Of a DNA stretch of 57,420 nucleotides, positions 24,419-32,876 are shown one piece after another. Within the stretch, counting starts at the first letter, position 1. Every line of letters begins with the position of its first letter. Under the pieces are notes generated by a model. The model had not been told where the DNA came from, made no database searches, and saw only the letters and a program-made list of their open reading frames with translations. The stretch is taken from NCBI GenBank assembly GCA_003164955.1, contig PLRW01000126.1, forward strand, positions 1 through 57,420. The letters are read 5' to 3'. The stretch is from Actinomycetota bacterium. GTDB lineage: Bacteria > Actinomycetota > Actinomycetes > Streptosporangiales > Streptosporangiaceae. Both the position numbers and the translations under genes were made by a program.

Positions 24419-25729
24419 TCAGCCGACGTCGCGGCGCAGCATGTCCGCCTGGGTCTCCCGGCGGATCAGCGGCCAGGCCTGGCCCGCACGGACGGCGATG
24501 ACCGGTGGCCGGGTGAGATGGTTGTAGTTGGATGCCATGGCGTGATGGTAGGCGCCGGTGCAGGGCATGGCGAGCAGGTCGCCGGGGCGGATGCCGGTGG
24601 GCAAGTGCGCCCCGGAGACGAGCACGTCTCCGGCTTCGCAGTGCCGGCCGACCACGGTCATCGGTTCGGTGCCCCCCGCGGCGGGGGCTCCGGCACGCTC
24701 GATGTGATACCGGCTGCCGTACAGGGCCGGGCGCGGGTTGTCGCTCATTCCGCCGTCCACGACGACGAAGGTCCGGGCGCCGTGCTTCACGGTGAGCACC
24801 CGGTACAGCGTGATCCCGGCCCCGCCGACGATCGCGCGGCCCGGCTCGATGGTGAGGCGCGGCACCGGGATGGCGTGTGCGGCGCATTCCTGCTCGACCA
24901 CGCCGGTGATCCGCTGGGCAAAGGCGGCGATGTCCAGCCCGTCCTCCCCGGGCCGGTAGGGCACGGCGTGACCGCCCCCCAGGTTCAGCTCGGGCAGGCC
25001 GCCCAGTCCGGCCATGAAGGCAACCAGGCGGCGGGCGGCGGTTTCGAAGCCATCGAGGCCGGTGATCTGGGAGCCAATGTGGCAGTGCACGCCGGCCAGT
25101 TCCAGGGCAGGCTGACGGCGGATGAGGCGGGCAACGTCCGCGGCCGCGCCCGAGGCGATCGACAGGCCGAACTGCTGGTCCTCGACGCCCGTGGTCACCG
25201 CCCGGTGCACGTGGGCGTCGACCCCCGGGGTGACCCGGATCAGGACCTTCTGCCGGCCGGGGGTCGGTGCCGCTACGGCCCGGTCCCCCATGGTCCGGGC
25301 CGCCCTGGTCCCGGCGCCGACGGTCAGGGCCGCCAGTTGCCTGACCTCACCGTGCGAGTCGACGACAATCCGGCCCACGCCGTAGTCGAGCGCGGCCGAT
25401 AGCTCGTGGCCCGTCTTGCCGTTGCCGTGCAGCAGGATGCGATCGCCGGGGAAGCCCGCCGCCCGGGCGACGGCAAGCTCGCCTCCGGAGCAGACGTCCA
25501 GCGATAGTCCCTCCTCGGCGATCCAGCGGGCCATCGCACGGCACCAGAACGCCTTAGCGGCGTAGGCCACCTCGTGCGGGGCCATGGCCTTGGCGTATTC
25601 GCGGCAGCGGACCCGTACGTGCTCCTCGTCGATCACGTACGCGGGGGTGCCGAAACGCTCGGCGATCTCGGTCAGGCGGACGCCGGCGACCGACAGCGCC
25701 GGCTCAGCGGTGAGCGGCCAGATGTTCAT
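24419..25729 (-). CDS. lysA: PLP-dependent diaminopimelate decarboxylase-family enzyme
   Basis: 436 residues from ATG 25729, with GGAGG inside the preceding gene; the start overlaps that gene's stop by one base. A type III-fold PLP enzyme: the Schiff-base Lys is in EVAYAAKAFWC, followed by DVCSGGELAVARAAGFP, GVHCHIGSQITGLDGF, LNLGGGHAVPY, IEPGRAIVGGAGITLYRV and HCEAGDVLV (the CE-GD motif) near the end. These fit diaminopimelate decarboxylase. Its place behind SAV_915 and AsnC-like genes, not lysine-pathway genes, leaves a specialised paralogue possible. An arginine-rich longer frame to 25909 is a shadow. Confidence 0.85.
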   Translation of the reverse strand: MNIWPLTAEPALSVAGVRLTEIAERFGTPAYVIDEEHVRVRCREYAKAMAPHEVAYAAKAFWCRAMARWIAEEGLSLDVCSGGELAVARAAGFPGDRILLHGNGKTGHELSAALDYGVGRIVVDSHGEVRQLAALTVGAGTRAARTMGDRAVAAPTPGRQKVLIRVTPGVDAHVHRAVTTGVEDQQFGLSIASGAAADVARLIRRQPALELAGVHCHIGSQITGLDGFETAARRLVAFMAGLGGLPELNLGGGHAVPYRPGEDGLDIAAFAQRITGVVEQECAAHAIPVPRLTIEPGRAIVGGAGITLYRVLTVKHGARTFVVVDGGMSDNPRPALYGSRYHIERAGAPAAGGTEPMTVVGRHCEAGDVLVSGAHLPTGIRPGDLLAMPCTGAYHHAMASNYNHLTRPPVIAVRAGQAWPLIRRETQADMLRRDVG

Positions 25730-26004
25730 CACGCCTCCAGACGGACGCGGTGCAGTACGAGGATGGTGGAGGTGATGCCGCCCGCGCCGCGGAGCTGCGC
25801 CACCCTGGCGTCCAGGTCGGCGAGAGTCCGGCAGGAGAGCCGTATCTCGAAGTCGCAGTCGCCGGCCAGCCGCCACGCCTCCGCGATGTCGGCTTCGGCC
25901 CGAAGACACGCCTCGAAGCAGTCCGGGTCCATGCCGGCCGTCATCTGCACCCGGACCAGCGCGTCGAGCGTGCCCATGCCGGCCGCCCGCCGGGAGCCCG
26001 TCAC
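25729..26004 (-). CDS. Stand-alone Lrp/AsnC ligand-binding (RAM) domain protein
   Basis: 91 residues from GTG 26004, overlapping the previous stop (GTGA). The sequence (VRVQMTAGMDPDCFEACLRA, VAEAWRLAGDCDFEIRLSC-like core, LDARVAQLRGAGGITST) matches the effector domain of Lrp/AsnC regulators, but there is no helix-turn-helix, so it cannot bind DNA alone. It may sense an amino acid, or modulate the enzyme or a full-length Lrp partner. ATG 25977 is an alternative start giving 82 residues. Translation is coupled on both sides. Confidence 0.75.
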   Translation of the reverse strand: MTGSRRAAGMGTLDALVRVQMTAGMDPDCFEACLRAEADIAEAWRLAGDCDFEIRLSCRTLADLDARVAQLRGAGGITSTILVLHRVRLEA

Positions 26005-26267
26005 GCCGGGACCGCGATCGGCATGCTCGTGGTGACCAGGCCCGGGTCCACCTGGATGCGGGTGACGCCGAGTGGCGCGAGCATCTCTTCCATGGCCTGC
26101 TCGCTCAGATGGATCCATGGCTGAGCTGCTCCCATCACCGCGGCCAGGTGGGCTTCGGTGGTGAACGCGATCCCCACGCGCTCGCCGGTCGGCAGCCGCC
26201 CGCAACGAAGGGAGACCATCCCCGACACCGTTCGTACCGGCACAGCCATCCATTCCGTCGCGCTCAT
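26001..26267 (-). CDS. SAV_915 family protein
   Basis: 88 residues from ATG 26267 (MSATEWMAVPVRTVSGMVSL...). The body SLRCGRLPTGERVGIAFTTE, AAQPWIHLSEQAMEEMLAPLG, VTRIQVDPGL fits SAV_915, a small actinomycete family of unknown function with an SseB-like flavour. There is no Shine-Dalgarno. TAACGT (a TANNNT -10 element) lies 8 bases before ATG, suggesting a leaderless mRNA. It heads a three-gene operon with the RAM-domain gene and lysA. The same grouping is known from other actinomycetes (recalled). Confidence 0.7.
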   Translation of the reverse strand: MSATEWMAVPVRTVSGMVSLRCGRLPTGERVGIAFTTEAHLAAVMGAAQPWIHLSEQAMEEMLAPLGVTRIQVDPGLVTTSMPIAVPA

Positions 26268-26353
26268 ATCAAACGACGTTAGGCCGGGGAACGGCCGGTG
26301 CAAGATGCGCACGCGGAGTCCTAACGGCCCCGGGACCATCCCTAACAAAAGGC

Positions 26354-27742
26354 TCACGGGGGACGAGGAGCCGCCTGCCGGCGTTCCGCGGACCGATCGC
26401 CGGCGGTGAGCACTTCTTCGTACCATCGCTGGATATCGTCCCGGTCCGCCTTCTCGGGTACCGAGCGCTCGCTCGCCCGCTGGATCATGGCCGCTTGATC
26501 CAGCAGCACCCGCCGCTGGCCAGCGCTGGACGTATCGGTCATGATCTTTACGATCGCGTCGAGCTGGCGGATCATCACCGCGGGCATGCCGTAGCTGGCC
26601 TGGCGGATCTTCTCGAAAGCGCGCTGAACGAGGCGCTCATGGCTGGGCTCGGTCGTGATGACCCGGATGAACCCATCGCCGTCCCGGTGCACACGGGCCG
26701 GACTCCACCTGATGGTGATCTTGCAGAGGCTGTCCGCGAGCCAGTCGATGCAGGTCAGCGCGGTGAAAGTGTCGTTAACGGCAGGCGACAGAGCCCGGAT
26801 GGCGATCTCGACGAGCTGGTCAATGCCGAACGAGATGTCCTGGGTGAGCGTCCGGTTGGACCCCGTGATGTGCGCGCGGCCGAGCGCGTGGCTCACCTGC
26901 GCCGCCGCCTCGGGCGGCCATACCACGGCAAATGGGTGCCCCTGGACGAGGAAATGACCGGGCCGGTAGTTCAGGGCGATGACGGCGTCCGCCTCGGCGG
27001 CGAATTGAACCAGGATCCGGTGCCGGATGAACTGCAGGTAGCCGCTCACGGGCGCGCGGACCACGCCGCCGTCAGCCTCCATCCGCCCGATTAGTTCCGC
27101 TGCCGAGGGGCCGCTCTCCCGGTCACCCGCGGCCAGACCAGCCCGGGCGTCGTAGCCGCCCTGCACGTCAATCGCTTCGGACAGGTCGCGTGCGATGCTC
27201 GCGATCACCTGGGGCAGCTGGATCGATGTCGCCGTGTGGTGGATGAAGTAGATCAGCACCCCCAGCGCGGCGACCATCAGGGCGAGCGTGACCGTGACCC
27301 CGATGTGCGGAACAAAGGTCCCGTGCGATCCGGGGCCAATCGAAACGAGCACCAGCACGGCGTACACGAATGTCGCCACGAACGTCCCGAGCGTCAGCTG
27401 GGTGCCCCGGTCACGGATGAAGTTACGCAGCATCCGGGGGCCGAACTGGGTGGACGCCAGGGTGAGGGTCACCAGAATGATGGAGAAAACGACACCGACG
27501 ACCGTGATGACCGCGGTAGCGATCGCGGTGAGGATCTGCTGGGCGGCGTCGGCGCTCCCGACGATGACCCAGCCGGGCAGCCCGAAATCGGCACGGTAGG
27601 CGGCTCGGTCCAAGGTCGTGGTGCCGGCGAAAAGCGCGAGAGCCGCCAGGACCTCGATCCCCGGGACCAGCCACAGGTTGGTGCGCAGCACATCGGAACG
27701 CCAGTGTGAACCGAGAACCGAAGACGAGCTACGACGATGCAA
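26354..27742 (-). CDS. DUF2254 membrane protein
   Basis: 462 residues if TTG 27742 is used; a GTG at about codon 18 (VLRTNLWLVPG) is as likely, and no clear ribosome site decides it. Four N-terminal helices (LWLVPGIEVLAALALFAG, TAIATAVITVVGVVFSIIL, LGTFVATFVYAVLVLVS, VTVTLALMVAALGVLIYFI) are followed by a soluble half with SGYLQFIRHRILVQFAAEAD, DISFGIDQLVEIAIRALSP and AVNDTFTALTCIDWLAD, the DUF2254 signatures. Function unknown. It is divergent from the DUF5994 gene. Confidence 0.8.
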   Translation of the reverse strand: MHRRSSSSVLGSHWRSDVLRTNLWLVPGIEVLAALALFAGTTTLDRAAYRADFGLPGWVIVGSADAAQQILTAIATAVITVVGVVFSIILVTLTLASTQFGPRMLRNFIRDRGTQLTLGTFVATFVYAVLVLVSIGPGSHGTFVPHIGVTVTLALMVAALGVLIYFIHHTATSIQLPQVIASIARDLSEAIDVQGGYDARAGLAAGDRESGPSAAELIGRMEADGGVVRAPVSGYLQFIRHRILVQFAAEADAVIALNYRPGHFLVQGHPFAVVWPPEAAAQVSHALGRAHITGSNRTLTQDISFGIDQLVEIAIRALSPAVNDTFTALTCIDWLADSLCKITIRWSPARVHRDGDGFIRVITTEPSHERLVQRAFEKIRQASYGMPAVMIRQLDAIVKIMTDTSSAGQRRVLLDQAAMIQRASERSVPEKADRDDIQRWYEEVLTAGDRSAERRQAAPRPP

Positions 27743-27965
27743 AATAATCAGCCCCAGCGCTCAGACGGCGCCGACCAGGCTTCCCGGCTCACCTGGCCCT
27801 GACTATACGGGCCCCGGCGGCGGCGGAGCACGCCTGACCTGGACGGGCAGCAACGGAGTACATTGAGGAGTACCAAGGACTTCTCGCACGCCGGCAGCCA
27901 CGTCGGCGCCGCCCTGGGCGCACGACGATGCCGCTCCTTTCCGGGGGCGGGGACGGGCCTGCGAC

Positions 27966-28502
27966 ATGGCACCGGTCGACATCCGCGACATCGATACCAC
28001 CCCGTCCGCGTCCTCCGCTGCGCCCGCCGTCGCCGGCGGGGGGCGGCTGAGCCTGGATCCCTCGCTGGCGCAGCGGAGAGGCATCAACGGCGCGTGGTGG
28101 CCGCACTCGCGGGATGCCGGCGCCGAACTTCCGGCCATGCTCGACGAGCTGAGTGCACGAGCCGGGCGGGTCAGCCGGGTCGCCGTGCAGGTGGACGCGT
28201 TCAGCAACATTCCCAATCGGCTCACCGCCGGCGGCCACATCATCCACGTCGCCTGGTTCAGGTCGATGAACATCCACACCATCAGCCTCACCATGGCCCG
28301 CCGCGACAACCTCACCCTGCTCGTGGTCCCGCCCCAGGCCAGCCCGGCGCATGCGGCCGAGGCCCTGAGAATGGCCTCGGCCGCATCTCCGGCCGGGCGG
28401 CCGCAGGACATTCTGGCCGCCGCCGGCATCACATCCGAGGAGTCCCCCGCGACCATCGGCGGGACCGTCAGCGCCACGTTCAGAGCACCGGCCAATCACT
28501 GA
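27966..28502 (+). CDS. DUF5994 family protein
   Basis: 178 residues. LSLDPSLAQRRGINGAWWPH, SRDAGAELPAMLDELSA, VAVQVDAFSNIPNRLTAGGH, VAWFRSMNIHTISLTM and RRDNLTLLVVPP are the DUF5994 pattern, a soluble actinomycete family of unknown role. GGGGACGGG lies 8 bases before ATG 27966. It probably forms an operon with the next short gene, 13 bases downstream. Confidence 0.8.
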   Translation: MAPVDIRDIDTTPSASSAAPAVAGGGRLSLDPSLAQRRGINGAWWPHSRDAGAELPAMLDELSARAGRVSRVAVQVDAFSNIPNRLTAGGHIIHVAWFRSMNIHTISLTMARRDNLTLLVVPPQASPAHAAEALRMASAASPAGRPQDILAAAGITSEESPATIGGTVSATFRAPANH

Positions 28503-28515
28503 AAGAGGCAATGCC

Positions 28516-28833
28516 ATGCCCGAGCGGACCCCGCTTCCGGCCGGAACCGTCGGCACCGAGCCCGGACCATTAACGCCGCGTGCGGACCAGGACGCGGGCC
28601 CGGCGACGGCCGGGACCGCCGGTTCCGGCGGCGCCGTCCCGCCTATGCCGTCTGAGGTCGCGGCGACGGCCGGGACCGCCGGTTTCGGCGGCGCCGTCCC
28701 GCCTATGCCGTCTGAGGTAACGCACGTGCGTACCCGCGGGGCGCCGGGTATGCACGCGCGTGCCCGGCGCCCCGCGGGCGGCTGGCTGCGCCGGGCGATG
28801 GTGTCGCTGCGCCGCGCCCCTCGTCAGCCCTGA
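28516..28833 (+). CDS. Small Gly/Ala/Pro-rich protein with duplicated 20-residue unit, doubtful
   Basis: 105 residues from ATG 28516. Two copies of a 20-residue segment (ATAGTAGSGGAVPPMPSEV) are encoded by a 60-bp tandem repeat. The remaining sequence is Arg/Pro-rich with no domain. Its last 131 bases overlap the 3' part of the desaturase gene on the other strand, so one of the two frames is probably not translated to its annotated end. GAGGCAATGCC precedes the start. Low confidence that it is a real protein. Confidence 0.35.
   Translation: MPERTPLPAGTVGTEPGPLTPRADQDAGPATAGTAGSGGAVPPMPSEVAATAGTAGFGGAVPPMPSEVTHVRTRGAPGMHARARRPAGGWLRRAMVSLRRAPRQP
28601..28718. repeat. 60-bp tandem duplication
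   Basis: 28601-28658 and 28661-28718 are identical except for one base (C at 28625, T at 28685). The unit is a multiple of three, so the frame is kept. A perfect 16-bp inverted repeat follows at 28733-28748 and 28763-28778 with a 14-base loop; it may act as a terminator for the plus-strand gene. Confidence 0.85.
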
Positions 28834-30040
28834 CCGCCGCCCGGCCGGCCCGGCGGGGCTCATTCCCGGCCTCGCCGGTGCGGCTCCCGTCGCCTTTCGC
28901 CCGGGCTGGTAACGGCCGGATGGGGGCCGGGGATGGCGGCGGGCCCCCGGCCGGGCGCGTGAGCCGGCCGATGGTGTTGAGGTGGCGGAGGGCCTGGGTG
29001 TAGGAGCCGAGCAGGGTGGCCTCGGTGTACGGCAGGCCGTGTTCGGCGCAGAACGCGGCGATGAGGGCCTGGGAACGGGGCAGGCTGGGGCGCGGCATGG
29101 AGGGGAACAGGTGGTGCTCGATCTGGTAGTTCAGGCCGCCCAGGGCGAAGTGGGTGAGCCAGCCGCCGCGGACGTTGCGTGAGGTCAGGACCTGCCGCTG
29201 CAGGAAACTGGACTGGTCGGAGGCGTCGAGGACGGGCATGCCCTTGTGGTTGGGGGCGAACGAGGCGCCCAGGTAGAACCCGAACAGGCCCTGCTGGACC
29301 AGGATGAACACGATCGCCCGGATCGGGGAAAGAACCAGGAACACCACGGCGAGGTAGCCGCCGAAATGGGCGGCGAGCAGCACCGCCTCGGTGATCCGGT
29401 GCCGGCTGGCCCTGTTGGGCTGGCCCCCGCGCTGGGCAGACCTGCTGGTCAGGGCGCGGATGCTGGCGGCGTGCAGCGCGATCGCCTCCAGGAACAGCAG
29501 GGGGATGAGCAGGTACGCCTGGTAGCGGTACAGCAGCCGCCGCAGGCCCCGGCTGGTCCGCGCCCGCCCGCCGGAGAAGGCGAGCACGCTGATATCGAGG
29601 TCGGGGTCTTCGCCGTCGGTGTTTGGGTGGGCGTGGTGCCGGTTGTGCTTGCTGACCCACCAGCCGTAGCTGAGCCCCACCCCGGCGTTGCCGCACGCGA
29701 TCCCGAGCAGGTAGTTCGACCGCGCGGAACGGAAGACCTGCCGGTGCCCGGCGTCGTGGCCGAGGAAGCCAAGCTGGGCGAACACCACGGCCAGGAACAC
29801 CGCGGTGATCAGCTGCCACCAGGTATTGCCGGCCAGCACGAACACCGCCCACCCGGCCGCCAGCGCCAGGCCGGTCCCTGTGATCTTCCACACGTAATAG
29901 TCGAGCCGTCGATCCAGTAGTCCCGCCTCCTTGACCTGCCGGGACAATGCGGCGTACTCACTGCCGCGCGCCGGGGCGGGCGGCGGCGCGGGCGGGATAC
30001 CCGGGCGGGGTTCAGCTTCGGCTGCGGGAGGGGTTGTCAC
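28703..30040 (-). CDS. Membrane fatty-acid desaturase (acyl-CoA/phospholipid type)
   Basis: 445 residues from ATG 30040. The three His boxes are present: LGHDAGHRQVF, SKHNRHHAHPNTDG and LNYQIEHHLFPSMPRP, between four membrane helices (LALAAGWAVFVLAG, LITAVFLAVVFAQLGF, YLLIPLLFLEAIAL, LAVVFLVLSPIRAIVFIL). It is a di-iron desaturase that inserts a double bond in acyl chains, as in DesA-like proteins. Core homology ends near residue 355; the last 90 residues are Arg/Pro/Ala-rich and overlap the antisense gene, so the tail may be nonfunctional. Cold or membrane-fluidity control is likely, given the small regulator 28 bases upstream. Confidence 0.85.
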   Translation of the reverse strand: MTTPPAAEAEPRPGIPPAPPPAPARGSEYAALSRQVKEAGLLDRRLDYYVWKITGTGLALAAGWAVFVLAGNTWWQLITAVFLAVVFAQLGFLGHDAGHRQVFRSARSNYLLGIACGNAGVGLSYGWWVSKHNRHHAHPNTDGEDPDLDISVLAFSGGRARTSRGLRRLLYRYQAYLLIPLLFLEAIALHAASIRALTSRSAQRGGQPNRASRHRITEAVLLAAHFGGYLAVVFLVLSPIRAIVFILVQQGLFGFYLGASFAPNHKGMPVLDASDQSSFLQRQVLTSRNVRGGWLTHFALGGLNYQIEHHLFPSMPRPSLPRSQALIAAFCAEHGLPYTEATLLGSYTQALRHLNTIGRLTRPAGGPPPSPAPIRPLPARAKGDGSRTGEAGNEPRRAGRAAVRADEGRGAATPSPGAASRPRGAGHARAYPAPRGYARALPQTA

Positions 30041-30068
30041 CGTTGGAGGCTCCTTGGGTCGTCGCTGG

Positions 30069-30380
30069 TCAGTTCTGCCCCTCTACCGGCACCTGATCCG
30101 TTGGGCGGGTGCCGGCGAGGAGGGTGAGTAGCTCGCCGACAGTGGGCTGCCGGCTGGCCGGTTCGGGCAGCGGAAGGTCGGCCCGGATCTGGTAGCGATT
30201 GCGGCGGCCGTCCTTCGTCTTGATGATGTAGCCGGCCTGGATGAGGTCGGTCATGATGGCGTAGGCGCTCCGCTCGGTGATGCCCAGGCCTGCGGAGATG
30301 TCACGCAGACGGGCCCCGGGGTCGCGGGCGATACAGACCAGGACCCTGGCGTGATTAGTCAGGAATGCCCAGTTACCCAC
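30069..30380 (-). CDS. Small winged-helix regulator (MarR/ArsR-like)
   Basis: 103 residues. [60 protein letters not shown] form a winged helix with the recognition helix at about 40-55. It has no effector domain. Genes of this type often precede or follow membrane enzymes in actinomycetes. It ends 28 bases before the desaturase on the same strand, so it is likely cotranscribed and may autoregulate or control that gene. Confidence 0.75.
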   Translation of the reverse strand: MGNWAFLTNHARVLVCIARDPGARLRDISAGLGITERSAYAIMTDLIQAGYIIKTKDGRRNRYQIRADLPLPEPASRQPTVGELLTLLAGTRPTDQVPVEGQN

Positions 30381-30659
30381 TCGCGAATCGTACCATCAAT
30401 TCAGGAAAAAAATTGCCGGTTTTTTGTTGCAGGTACGGGCCTCGGGCGCCGGAGGCCGGCACTTCGGGCCCCGAACATGCCCGGCGCATGGTTAGATAGA
30501 CGAGGTCGTAGTTTTCTGTGTACGTGGTCTCTACCGCGCTCGCGGATTTACTGGCGGGCGCGCGAGATGGTGAGTACCGGAGATGGTGCGCAACCGGTGC
30601 CCGAGGACTGGTTCCCGTATCCTGCGGGGACGTTCGTTCATTTCAAAAGGAGTCACGCC
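30381..30659. other. Long leader of the cold-shock gene
   Basis: About 280 bases between a minus-strand regulator and the cold-shock gene. An AT-rich tract (AAAAAAATTG, 30404-30413, then TTTTTT around 30420) lies near the regulator start. The remainder probably forms the long structured 5' leader usual for cold-shock mRNAs. AAAAGGAG at 30645-30652 is the ribosome site. Confidence 0.45.
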
Positions 30660-30863
30660 ATGGCACAGGGAACTGTGAAGTGGTTTAACTCGGACAAAGG
30701 GTTCGGGTTCATCACCGTCGACGACGGCAGCAAGGACGTGTTCGTCCACTTTTCCGCCATCGAGTCCAGCGGCTTCCGCAGCCTGGACGAGAACCAGCGG
30801 GTCGAGTTCGACGTCACCCAGGGCCCCAAGGGCCCGCAGGCCGAGCGGGTTCGCCTGCTCTAA
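30660..30863 (+). CDS. Cold-shock protein (CspA family)
   Basis: 67 residues, the standard single cold-shock OB domain. RNP1 KGFGFITV and RNP2 VFVHFSAI are present, with [14 protein letters not shown] at the start and [10 protein letters not shown] near the end. It binds single-stranded RNA/DNA and acts as an RNA chaperone. ATG 30660 has AAAAGGAG 7 bases upstream. A strong hairpin at 30911-30946 ends the unit. The next gene is a DEAD-box helicase, another cold-adaptation function. Confidence 0.95.
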   Translation: MAQGTVKWFNSDKGFGFITVDDGSKDVFVHFSAIESSGFRSLDENQRVEFDVTQGPKGPQAERVRLL

Positions 30864-30910
30864 GCCTCATGGCTGATCGTCGCCACCCGGTCTAACCACC
30901 GGTGGCAGCG

Positions 30911-30946
30911 CGGTGTCCCCGGTCGCCTAGCTGGCCGGGGACACCG
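30911..30946 (+). terminator. Hairpin terminator after the cold-shock gene
   Basis: CGGTGTCCCCGG (30911-30922) and CCGGGGACACCG (30935-30946) are perfect arms with a 12-base loop, followed by TTGG. Confidence 0.75.
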
Positions 30947-31088
30947 TTGGCTTAACCTAGACACGTACCGCATCGCGGTGAGGCGCAGCTTTCGCAGCGC
31001 GCCGGTCGTACGCTGCTCGTGAGCGAGCTGGTTTCCACCGGATGTGGCGGCCCTCAATACGGCCACCAGATCCAGAGGAAACCCCTAT

Positions 31089-32462
31089 ATGACTGCTCTG
31101 CCCACCGAAGGTGCTCTGCCCGCCGAACGGGCCGCCGCTCCGCGGCGTCGCCGTCGCGGGCTGCCCGTGGCCGCAGTGCCCACGGCCGCAGTGCCCACGG
31201 TCACCTTCGCTTCCGCGGGCGTGCCCGCGCCGCTGGTGGCGGCTCTCGCCGAGACCGGCATCACCACGCCCTTCCCTATTCAGGCGGCCACGCTGCCGGA
31301 CGCCCTCGCCGGACTCGACATACTCGGGCGCGGGCAGACCGGATCAGGCAAGACGCTCGGCTTTTCCATCCCTCTCGCCGCCCGCCTCGCCGACGGTTAC
31401 ACCAGCGCGTGCCGCCCCCGCGGCCTTGTGCTCGTGCCCACCCGTGAGCTGGCCAGCCAGGTCCAGGCCGTCCTGACCCCGCTGGCCCAGGCGGTCGGCC
31501 TCAGCGTCGCGACGGTATACGGTGGCGTACCGCAGAACCCCCAGGTAGCCGCCCTGCGCAATCGCACGGACATCGTCGTCGCCTGCCCCGGCCGGCTGGC
31601 CGACCTGATCGAGCAGGGCCACTGCCACCTCGGCGACGTCGAGATCAGCGTGCTGGACGAAGCGGATCACATGGCGGACCTCGGGTTCCTGCCCGTGGTG
31701 CGGCGACTGCTGGACATGACCCCTCCGGAGGGCCAGCGGATGCTGTTCTCCGCTACCCTCGACCACGCTGTCGACGTCCTCGTCCGGCGTTTCATGAACC
31801 ATCCGGCCCAGCACGCCGTCGACCCCGCCGAGGCGCCGGCCGCGATGATCCATCATCTGCTCACCGTTGCACCAGCCGACCGGGGCGGCGTGGTGGCCGC
31901 ACTCACCAGCGGCAGCAACCGGTCGCTGGTCTTCACCCGCACCAAGCAGCGGGCCCATCAGCTCGCCCGCCAGTTGGCCACCGCCGGGATACCCGCCGCT
32001 GAGCTGCACGGGGATCTCGGGCAGCACGCCCGTGATCGCAATCTCGCATCGTTCGCCGACGGGGCGGTGCGCGTCATGGTCGCCACCGACATCGCCGCCC
32101 GCGGCATTCACGTGGACAGCATCGATCTCGTCATCCACGCCGACTCACCTTCCGAATACAAGGCCTACCTGCACCGGTCGGGCCGGACCGCCCGGGCCGG
32201 CGCGGCGGGCATGGTGATCACCCTGCAGACCCCGGCTCAGGCTGGTGACGTGCGCAGCCTGATGCGAAAGGCGCGGGTCGTCCCGCTCGCGGCCACCGTC
32301 ACCCCGGGTTCCGCGCTGCTGCGCTCGATCGCCGGTGCACCGGCCAAGCCGATTGCCCGGGCTGCCCGGCCCGCCGCTCCCGCGGAGGCGGCCACGACCG
32401 TCCAGGGTACCGGCCGCGGTGCGGTGGCACTGTCCGCAGGGTTCCGCGGCCGCCGCCGCTGA
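31089..32462 (+). CDS. DEAD-box RNA helicase
   Basis: 457 residues from ATG 31089, with AGAGGAAA just upstream; a start at 31044 lacks a site. All motifs are visible: FPIQAATLP (Q motif), GRGQTGSGKTL (I), LVPTRELASQV (Ia), VLDEADHMADLGF (II, DEAD), LFSATL (III), LVFTRTKQRAHQL (IV), VRVMVATDIAARGI (V), YLHRSGRTARAG (VI). The tail is short and Ala/Arg-rich. It likely unwinds structured mRNA or helps ribosome assembly in the cold, given its neighbour. Confidence 0.95.
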   Translation: MTALPTEGALPAERAAAPRRRRRGLPVAAVPTAAVPTVTFASAGVPAPLVAALAETGITTPFPIQAATLPDALAGLDILGRGQTGSGKTLGFSIPLAARLADGYTSACRPRGLVLVPTRELASQVQAVLTPLAQAVGLSVATVYGGVPQNPQVAALRNRTDIVVACPGRLADLIEQGHCHLGDVEISVLDEADHMADLGFLPVVRRLLDMTPPEGQRMLFSATLDHAVDVLVRRFMNHPAQHAVDPAEAPAAMIHHLLTVAPADRGGVVAALTSGSNRSLVFTRTKQRAHQLARQLATAGIPAAELHGDLGQHARDRNLASFADGAVRVMVATDIAARGIHVDSIDLVIHADSPSEYKAYLHRSGRTARAGAAGMVITLQTPAQAGDVRSLMRKARVVPLAATVTPGSALLRSIAGAPAKPIARAARPAAPAEAATTVQGTGRGAVALSAGFRGRRR

Positions 32463-32480
32463 CCGACGTCCGCACAGGAA

Positions 32481-32747
32481 ATGAGGACCGGAAGCGCCCA
32501 TGGGCGCATACTGGTAATGATGAAGCCTGCCCGCGCCGCTTCCCGGCGCTACCTGTCGACCAGCCCCTTCGCGCCCAGACCCGCCGATCCGCCTGCCGAG
32601 CAGTACGCAGCGGAAGACCGGGTGACTCACGACAAGTACGGCCTTGGCCGTGTCGTACTCGTCGAGGACGACACGGCCGTGGTTGTCGACTTCGGCTCGC
32701 GCCAGGTCCGGATCCTGACCCCATGCGCCAAGCTGACGAAGCTCTGA
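32481..32747 (+). CDS. Stand-alone Tudor-like domain protein (UvrD/PcrA C-terminal type)
   Basis: 88 residues from ATG 32481 (AGGAA upstream), or about 75 from ATG 32517/32520. The core DRVTHDKYGLGRVVLVEDDTA (21 residues, broken here as DRVTHDKYGLG / RVVLVEDDTA) and VVVDFGSRQVRILTPCAKLTKL-type ending closely resemble the Tudor-like domain at the C terminus of UvrD/PcrA, which contacts RNA polymerase, but here it is free of any helicase. It follows the DEAD-box gene by 18 bases and is likely cotranscribed. Function unknown. Confidence 0.7.
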   Translation: MRTGSAHGRILVMMKPARAASRRYLSTSPFAPRPADPPAEQYAAEDRVTHDKYGLGRVVLVEDDTAVVVDFGSRQVRILTPCAKLTKL

Positions 32748-32876
32748 CGGCGTTATCGAGGACGCGACCTTCCAGAGGTGGCCATCCGGGTCGCTGAAGG
32801 GCCCGAAAATAACCATCCCGCTGACCAGCGGTCGCGTCCTCACGGTGACGTTTCGCCTGGTCAGTAAAGTAGTCAC

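Noticed and set aside
28601..28718. CRISPR-like repeat
   Set aside because: Only two head-to-tail copies without spacers; a simple tandem duplication.
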